Shown: piece by piece, positions 57,099 through 64,000 of the stretch | Layout: each line of letters begins with the position of its first letter | How positions within the stretch are numbered: position 1 is the first letter of the stretch | Source: Myotis daubentonii | Lineage: Eukaryota; Chordata; Mammalia; Chiroptera; Vespertilionidae | Length of the DNA: 64,000 bases | Assembly: GCF_963259705.1 (NCBI RefSeq) | Contig: NC_081846.1 | Span: 90,904,641-90,968,640 of the forward strand | Reading direction: 5' to 3' | The notes under the pieces: model-generated | Told to the model about the DNA's origin: nothing | The model's input: only the letters and a program-made list of their open reading frames with translations | The model's database searches: none | Program-made: the position numbers and the translations under genes

Positions 57099-60000
57099 TA
57101 AGAATTGTCTGCCTGATTATCCGGGGCCTCATAGGATCTATCTCTTCAATTAAGTAAAGAGTTCCCACTCTAGGGAAACTAGGGCTTACAGCAATAAACA
57201 GGACAGACTGAAACCTGCAAGAATGAAGAGAAATGAACAATTATTCTAGAATGAGAACAGGAAAATACAGAGGATTGTTGGAACATCTAGAAGAAGGGAG
57301 AAATCTAAACTATGGTCAGAGGGGAACTTTCACAATGAGGGACATTGAAGCAAAATCCTGAAGGGTGATAGAAAGGAGACTGCCATGAGTGAACAGCACT
57401 CCCAGCAATGAGAAAAACACATATGAGGGTCAGATGGCGTGCTCACACATGGGGGCATCCATAGGATTTTAAAGAGATTCAGAATGGCTGAGGTTAAGTC
57501 TGGTCATGAGAGAGTAGGTGATTAATGAATAATGATGGGGTAAATAGACAGAATCCTGAATATTGACATATTTATAAGCTATTTTAAGGAGTTTTGCATT
57601 TATAAAAAGATCAATGAGCTACTGTTGAAAATATTTTTAAACAAGAAAATAATATCGAATTTGTATGGGACAGATACAATAGAGGGGTGAATAGTTCATG
57701 GATGCAGGATACCAGTGAGAACTCCGCAGTAGTGACCCCATTATGCAAGTGGCAGCGTGGACTGGGTTGATGTCATTAGAAATGAAACAAAATCTGTAGG
57801 GCATCTGAGGTCATAGAATTGACATGACTTGTCACTAATTAAATATGTTGAAGAATTATATTCTGGATAGTTTCTACCATACCTGAAAAACAATTACAGT
57901 GAGCCTACACTATACAACCCATCAGATAGTGTTCTTAATTCTTGGGCTTTAAAACCTACTTGTGGTTCATTTACAGTATAAGTTATAGTACCTCTTCCCT
58001 AAGTAGCAGAAACCCCAAATCAGATGCACTTATTGAAGAATGATTATATCTCAGAAGTCCAAAGGGGCAACAGTCTTAGGGATAATTGATTTAGCTGCTC
58101 CTTTATATCATCAGGGGGTTCTTTCTTCCCATACTCCTTCCCTTCTTTCTACAAACATCAGCATCATTCTAAGTCTGGTTTTGTAGGTTTTCATAACACA
58201 GCTTTCTGCAGCAGTGGGAGCAACCTATTTTCTTATAATTTCCAAAAGGAAAAAAAGAAGAAGAAAAAAAAAGCCTGGCTTCTCTTTCCCATAAAATATA
58301 GCAGATTTTGGTTGCCATTGCATTAGCCCAAATGGACATAGGTCTAATCATCTCTGAACAAATCTCTAGCACGTGTATGGATGTACCATGCTCGCCTTAA
58401 ACTAATCACCCAGGCTGGAAAGTCCTGTGCCCAGCTGTAGTCCCCTGCTCTCACAGCAGCACTTCTATTCAGGGATCTGAACCTTACTCCGTCCCCATGT
58501 GCACTGTCAGGCCTGGACATAAACCTTTGCAACCGGCATCACTCTGGTTCCTTGTATGTGTGATTCTTTCTTGGGCCAGAGTCTGCATCTTGACGTTGCT
58601 CTCTATTCAAACAGTTCTTATAATGACAAAAGCCCTGAGCCTTCGGCTAGAAGATTTTTGCATCTTCACTGGATTGTTGTCCTGTGACCCACTTCTCCGC
58701 TCATCTCCCACCTCTACCTCCTACTGTATTCAGCCAGCAAATCCTGCAAGAGCTGCCAGAGTTACCTGCTACCCTGGTCACAGGGACTCCAAGCTAAGGC
58801 CCTTTTTACAAGAGTTAGATCATTGACTCCCCAGTCGTCTGACAGATTTCCACGAAGTTTCATCTGGGCGCATGGCTGAAGTCTGCATTCCCTATACTTC
58901 TTTACAGCTATCAGTGAGCATAAGACTAAGTTTCAGCCAATGGAATACAAGCATAAATTGATAATTTTTATAATGATTAATTCATCTTTTGAAGAGAAAC
59001 TGTCCCATCTCACAGGATAAAACAGAGACAATCTTGTCATATACTGATTTGAATATCATGTATTTAAATGGTGTAGACTGGAATTAGCAACTGATTGAAT
59101 AAATGGCTATTAGCCTTACTAGACTGTAGGTAAAGATTGCTTACTCCCACCCCTGTATTCCAGGTACTGACTATACTTCATGGCATACTCAAAAAGTGTT
59201 TGTTGAGTGTAAGAAGTCTGTGCTGAGTACTATATGTCAGACTAAGGGCTTTGATAATTCTCATTTAATGTCTTTTGTACGTTAAAATTATTTTTACATA
59301 GAAAGGTCAAGGGCGAGACCTTTTTATTTTGAGGCTGTTTTTGCTAAGAATAAGGTTTCAGTAAATATCTTTGGAATCACTTAAATTGAAATTGTGGAAT
59401 TTAGAATTATAAAATATCAAAGTTGTAAGAAATCTGGAAAATTATCTAAACCCATATTTCATTTTAGAAAAAGAAAAGTTATACTTGGAGGTGTATGCTA
59501 ATTAGCCTAAGATTATATAACTAGATGTGACTGAGCTTAAAAATATAACTTGATCTTCTAAGTCCAAATTCAGTGTTAAATGAACTTTGCTATGTGTTGG
59601 GTGTTTCTACCAGTTTATAATCTAGTACTTCTGAGCTCATAATTTGTCTGTATCATATTTTAGGTCCTATAGGGATTTTCATTTTAAAAGAAAGATGTTA
59701 CTAGCCCCAAGTTTCTCTTGATCTTTTTGCTACAACAAGCAAATCATCAAGAGAAACATCATTAGAACCCAGAAAAAGAAATAAAAACATAACAAGAAAC
59801 CCAATAATAACCTGCATCTCATAACACTAATTAGAGCACTTTCTAGTCATTAAGGAGATGAATCACAAATGAATAGATATTCCTCCCAGAGACCTTCCTG
59901 CCAACGCAGAGAGAGAACTGTGATCCCTGGCTCCCCCTAGAGAAAGAGGACAACACCTAATAAAGCATCTTCCTCTCGGGTCTTCTTTGATAAAGTGACC

Positions 60001-60974
60001 AGCTATATGCCTTATGGATATGGGGATTAACACCCTTCTAAAGCCCACATCTTCCTTATTTTTCTTTAATAATAGATTTAGGGTCAGAGTGGCTTCTATC
60101 AGAAAAAGTAAAATTATTAATATCACGAGAGATCAAATATAAGCTAAAAGTATTACCGACCATTTGCACAAAGACAAAATCAAATCGTAAGTGATTTGTA
60201 TATAATGTGATGGATTAAAGACAATCATTAATTTTTTCTGCTTTCGAACTCAATTTTTCAACTTTGGCAGGGAAATACAATAATGAAACAAATACTAAAG
60301 CTTTGTTCAATAGGGCACAGCATGAATGAATTTTAGGATGAATTACAGTGGACATTGTTCCACTCCAGGCTTCTCTGGCCTTTGAGAACATGCAATTCTA
60401 GTGGAGACAGCACCTAATGCCCAAAGCAAACTGAAAAGGAAATGTGCCCAGATCCTGGTGAAAGTTGGTACCGCAACCCAAGAGCACGCCTGGGCCCTCA
60501 GATAAGGCTTGAACCAACATGGACTGAGCCATTCACTGTTGAGTCACTGCCATCTGCATGATTTTCCTGGCATTGAACTCCCAATGCTAAACACGCTGAA
60601 AACGTTAACTCAGAGGTTAACTTAGTTTGATTGATGCCACTCTTCAAATAAGAATTCATAGCTCCTATGTCACTTGAGAAATGTTGATTGGAAAATCCTT
60701 TTTTCTATTGTGAATTTTTTTAACTCCAAGTGTGGACTTTTTTTTCCCATAAGAAATGCCTGTTTTTCTTATAATGTAAATATGCTTGGAAATATTCAGA
60801 TTTGGTCTTGATCATCACTTATTCCAGAAAGACAAGCTATTACTTTGTGGAGAGGCCACTTAGCAAACAAAATTCCTTCTATGCATTCATTTATTCTTTA
60901 TTTATTTCCTCATTCATTCATGTGGACACTGATCCATCTACTTGTATTCAAGAGACAATCTGCATTGGTCAGAA
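57099..60974. other. Mostly unique sequence
   Basis: 57310-57450 ('gacattgaagcaaaatcctg') may be the ancient unnamed dispersed repeat also at 9175. A weak reverse MIR may lie near 59440-59540. No gene is recognised; the frame at 58497-58826 has no known domain. Confidence 0.4.
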
Positions 60975-61130
60975 TTCAGGTATGAAACTTGATAAATTAC
61001 TTAATCTCACCACGTCTCTTTTTTCATCTCCCAAATGGGAGTAATACTGTTACCTTCATCCTGGAATTGTTGTGAGGGTTATGAGAGTTAATAAGTCTAC
61101 AGTGCTTAGACAGTGCCTAGAAAATGAAAA
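60975..61130 (+). repeat. MIR relic
   Basis: 'aacttgataaattacttaat', 'catctcccaaatgggagtaa', 'aattgttgtgagggttatga' and 'cttagacagtgcctagaa' follow the MIR core and 3' end closely. Confidence 0.8.
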
Positions 61131-62369
61131 ACACTCAGCCGACCTCAGTGATTATTGCTCACTTATGGACCCATCTGCTGAAACCATGTGAAATGCCACA
61201 GGCTGGTTAAGTCGGGTACAACAGAGAAGGCAGAGATCTGTGCCTGCTGCTGTGGTATTAGAGTGCTCTTCCTGGAGGAGCTCACACTCACATTGTGGCT
61301 GAGGGGTAGGATCTTGCTGGGCCAGGGTTGAGGAAGGAGGTCATTCTGGGCAAAGGATGAACATGAGCGAAGACTCGAACCGGAGGAACAAGAGAGCAAG
61401 CCAGAGGTGAGGACAGCAGGACGGCTGGAGAGAGTCTGCCAGGGAGAGTTGACTAAGGAGGAGACAGTCGGATATAAAAGACCTTGAGTCCCCCCAAAAA
61501 ACAATTTGAACCTTAAACTACTGATATTGGAAAACATCTATGACAAAAATATCAGAAAAATAAAAAAGACTATAAAGGATTAAAAAAAAACCCAAGAGTT
61601 TCCAGGTGAGGACCTATTTCTACAATCTCTTAGGAATACTATCCTAAGCTGCTATTTTTATTTCTGAAGTAAATAAGTGACCTGGTATTTCTGTTGGGAT
61701 TTTCTATAGAAACAGTTTCACTCTGACATAATTTAACAGATATGGAAACTTTATTCTGTGTTGGGCCCTCTTCTAGACACTGGAATTTAAAGATGAAGAG
61801 GAATTTTTTTTATATTTTTAATGGAGTGACAACCTGGATATGGATGGAGCTGTATAGGACATACACACCATCAAGATGCCCGATGGGACAGAGATAATCT
61901 CCTTACCCCCACTTCCCTGGATGGTGACCATCTCTGGATTTGGGGTCTCAGTTTTGGGAACAGCACCCAGAAAATCCTCTAAGTTAGTAATGTGTCCCTA
62001 CTTCTATTAGCAGACTTTCGTTTATCTTAGGTCAAGCCTTCGAGGAGCCCAATAGGTGCCTCTATACCTATTTACAGAGACACAGCGCTGCATAGTAGAT
62101 GTCTCCACAATGTTTACCTGTATTTAATGTTTATGATGATAGACTATGTCATCTTTCTCCTGAGGGGAGAATTGCATTTTAGGAAGGAACTTCCTTGTTT
62201 TAACCATATGAACAAAATGACCATGGTGAAAATTGCTAGCACTTTGTAAGATTATCAGGGAGATCATTTTACAAAGGCCTTTTAAATGTTTATTAAATCA
62301 TATTACCTGGTTACATAGAAACAGAAGGGGCAGGGTAATGCCTTTTGGTTTTAGCAACTGCATTGGTCT
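61131..62369. other. Mostly unique sequence
   Basis: 61320-61450 ('aggaacaagagagcaagcca') may be another copy of the unnamed ancient repeat. The minus-strand 124-codon frame at 61163-61537 is not recognised. Confidence 0.38.
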
Positions 62370-62550
62370 CATTTAATCCTAAAAATAACTCTGTGAATAA
62401 TGTCTTCTTGTTTCTCTCTTAGAGGTGTAGATGCCAAAATTCCATGACTTGTAGAAGCTCACATAGCCAGGAAGTGGCAGAGCCAGGATTTAAACTAAAG
62501 TCTGCCCAATTCCAAATTCCATGTTCTTGTACTATACACCACAGGCCCTG
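62370..62550 (-). repeat. MIR relic, reverse
   Basis: 'catttaatcctaaaaataac' and 'cacatagccaggaagtggca' then 'gagccaggatttaaactaaa' are the reverse complement of the MIR core. Confidence 0.8.
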
Positions 62551-63247
62551 CCATACCTGAGTGTGCCTGTGAAGTAGGCATGCACACAGGTGTCCCTTTA
62601 ACAGGGTACCTGCATTTTATCCTTTGGGCTACCTAAGGTTGCAATGTCCTGCAACTGTTTCTCAGGTGTAAGTATAGGTTTTCCTGTGGGTTACAGGAGG
62701 AGTCTTCCATGAGCGTCAGAACAGTGTTCCAAGTTCCCCAATTTGATTTTCCCTGGCAAATTTTCACCTCTTTCTATGTCCCAAGTTAATGTGATCAGAG
62801 CCAGCTTTGCAGCAAAACAAACTCATGCTTTTCTTCCTGAGAGCTGCTTAGGCTGATTAATCATGACAGATGTCTCCATCATGCTGGTTTCTGGTACAAG
62901 TGGATGCAGGCACCTCTCAGCCTTGAACTCTACTGTGTGCTCAGATCCAAAAAGGTACAGGGACTACCCATACAGTGAAATACAATTCTCCTTAAACTTC
63001 TCATGTGTGCAGGCATTAGTCAACCACAGAAAAAAAAATCTAACATAGACTATTAGATTCATGAAAGAGCTAAAGAATTTTTAATGTCTCATTTTAAGGA
63101 ATCTAGTTGGTAGAATGGGGAATGTTTGCAAGTATAATATTGTTTCTCTTACATAATGCTATTCCTGCATTTTAGTATTGTATCCATCATATATTTTTAT
63201 TTACTGAGCACACAATCCCTGTTGGCATTTATAGGCCCTTGTCCTTG
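62551..63247. other. Unique sequence
   Basis: No recognised element. Confidence 0.35.
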
Positions 63248-63258
63248 AGGAACTTGCA

Positions 63259-63485
63259 ATATTTTTTAAATGTTTTTTATTGATTTGAGAGAGAGAGAGA
63301 GAAAGGAAGAGGGAGAGATAGAAATATCAATGAGAAAAATATCAGCAATGATAGGTTGCTTCCATTGGCATGGCCCCTACTGGGAATCGAACCCACAACC
63401 AAGGCATATGCCCTGACTAGGAATTGAACAGGTGACCTCTTGGTGCATAAGTCAATGTTCAACCACTGATCTATACTGGCCAGGC
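63259..63485 (-). mobile_element. Ves-type SINE, reverse
   Basis: Read on the minus strand: 'gcctggccagtatagatcag', B box 'ggttcgattcccagtagggg', then a 'ctctctctctctcaaatcaa' tail. A perfect 11-bp target duplication, aggaacttgca, flanks it (63248-63258, 63486-63496). Confidence 0.94.
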
Positions 63486-63689
63486 AGGAACTTGCATCTT
63501 GTGGAAAGATCAGAATCACACATACTTTTAAATAATTTTACTGTGATGCGAGACAAGAGATAGTCAAGGCTGACAAAAACAAAATGCCAGAAAAATGAGA
63601 ACAGTGGTTTCTCAACTCCCCCTTAATGGCTCTATGGAAAGTAGGTCTGCCTCCCACCATGGCAGAAAACATGAAATGACAGGAAATAG

Positions 63690-63920
63690 ATTTATTGAGT
63701 GACTACTATGTGCCAGGTATCACACTAGGAACTTCAGGTTATTTTTGCCCCTGCCCCCACAGCCCTACAAAGCTCCTATCATTATCCCCAGTTTATTGAA
63801 GGAAGCCCTGGGTTTGGAAATGATTCCCTGTGCATGACCTCATAGCTAACAACTTCCAAACCAGGACCCAACCCTGCTAGTCTGACTTGGAAAGCTGTGC
63901 CCATTCCAGTATCACACATG
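63690..63920 (-). repeat. MIR relic, reverse
   Basis: 'gactactatgtgccaggtat', 'ctatcattatccccagttta' and 'tagctaacaacttccaaacc' read as reverse MIR over about 230 bp. Confidence 0.72.
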
Positions 63921-64000
63921 GTTTCCCTTTGGGGAAAAAGAGCAAAAGCACAATTTTTTGAAAAAAAAATTGTTATTATTAGAGGCTTATAGTTATTTTA

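Noticed and set aside
61163..61537. 124-codon minus-strand frame
   Set aside because: No recognisable domain; overlaps text similar to an ancient dispersed repeat.

Overview
The window looks like intergenic or intronic DNA from a vesper bat (family Vespertilionidae). Two signatures support this. First, there are about 22 non-autonomous Helitron copies: 5' ends like TCCTATATAATAAAAG or TCTACACTAATAAAAG, 3' ends with a GTGCA..TGCAC palindrome followed by GGGCCTCTAG, and insertion between A and T. Second, there are eight tRNA-derived Ves-type SINEs carrying the CCCTAACCAGTTTGGCTCAG head. Among mammals, Helitrons at this density are known only from vesper bats. The genus (Myotis, Eptesicus, Pipistrellus or another) cannot be told from the sequence alone. 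I find no intact protein-coding gene, rRNA, functional tRNA or CRISPR array. Nearly all open reading frames are short chance frames or lie inside repeats.

Layout: 0.3-1.7 kb is a GC-rich block with repeated phrases resembling the 5' non-coding exons of MAGE-family genes (moderate to low confidence; it hints at the X chromosome). 1.7-10 kb is mostly unique sequence with two Ves SINEs, MIR fragments and old hAT elements. 10-20 kb holds nine Helitrons, an old L1 3' end, an unclassified LTR-like stretch with a large inverted repeat, and long TA/CA microsatellites. 20-26 kb is mostly unique sequence with MIR relics. 26-28.4 kb has three Helitrons. 31.7-37.5 kb is one very old, nearly full-span L1 into which two SINEs, a palindromic hAT element and two Helitrons have inserted. 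40-51 kb mixes SINEs, L1 3' ends, a probable Tigger relic and seven Helitrons, one carrying a tandem repeat with a unit of about 47 bp. 52.2-57.1 kb is a younger plus-strand L1 ORF2-to-poly(A) copy, cut by a 699-bp Helitron and by a solo LTR that itself holds a hAT element. 57-64 kb is mostly unique sequence with MIRs and one Ves SINE.

The nesting gives a relative insertion history. MIR and the oldest L1s came first, then younger L1, LTR and SINE copies, with hAT and Helitron copies inserted into them. Helitrons make up roughly 9 kb (about 14%) of the window by my hand-drawn boundaries. All boundaries were read by eye, without a repeat library; family names rest on recognised motifs, and those given low confidence should be treated as provisional.
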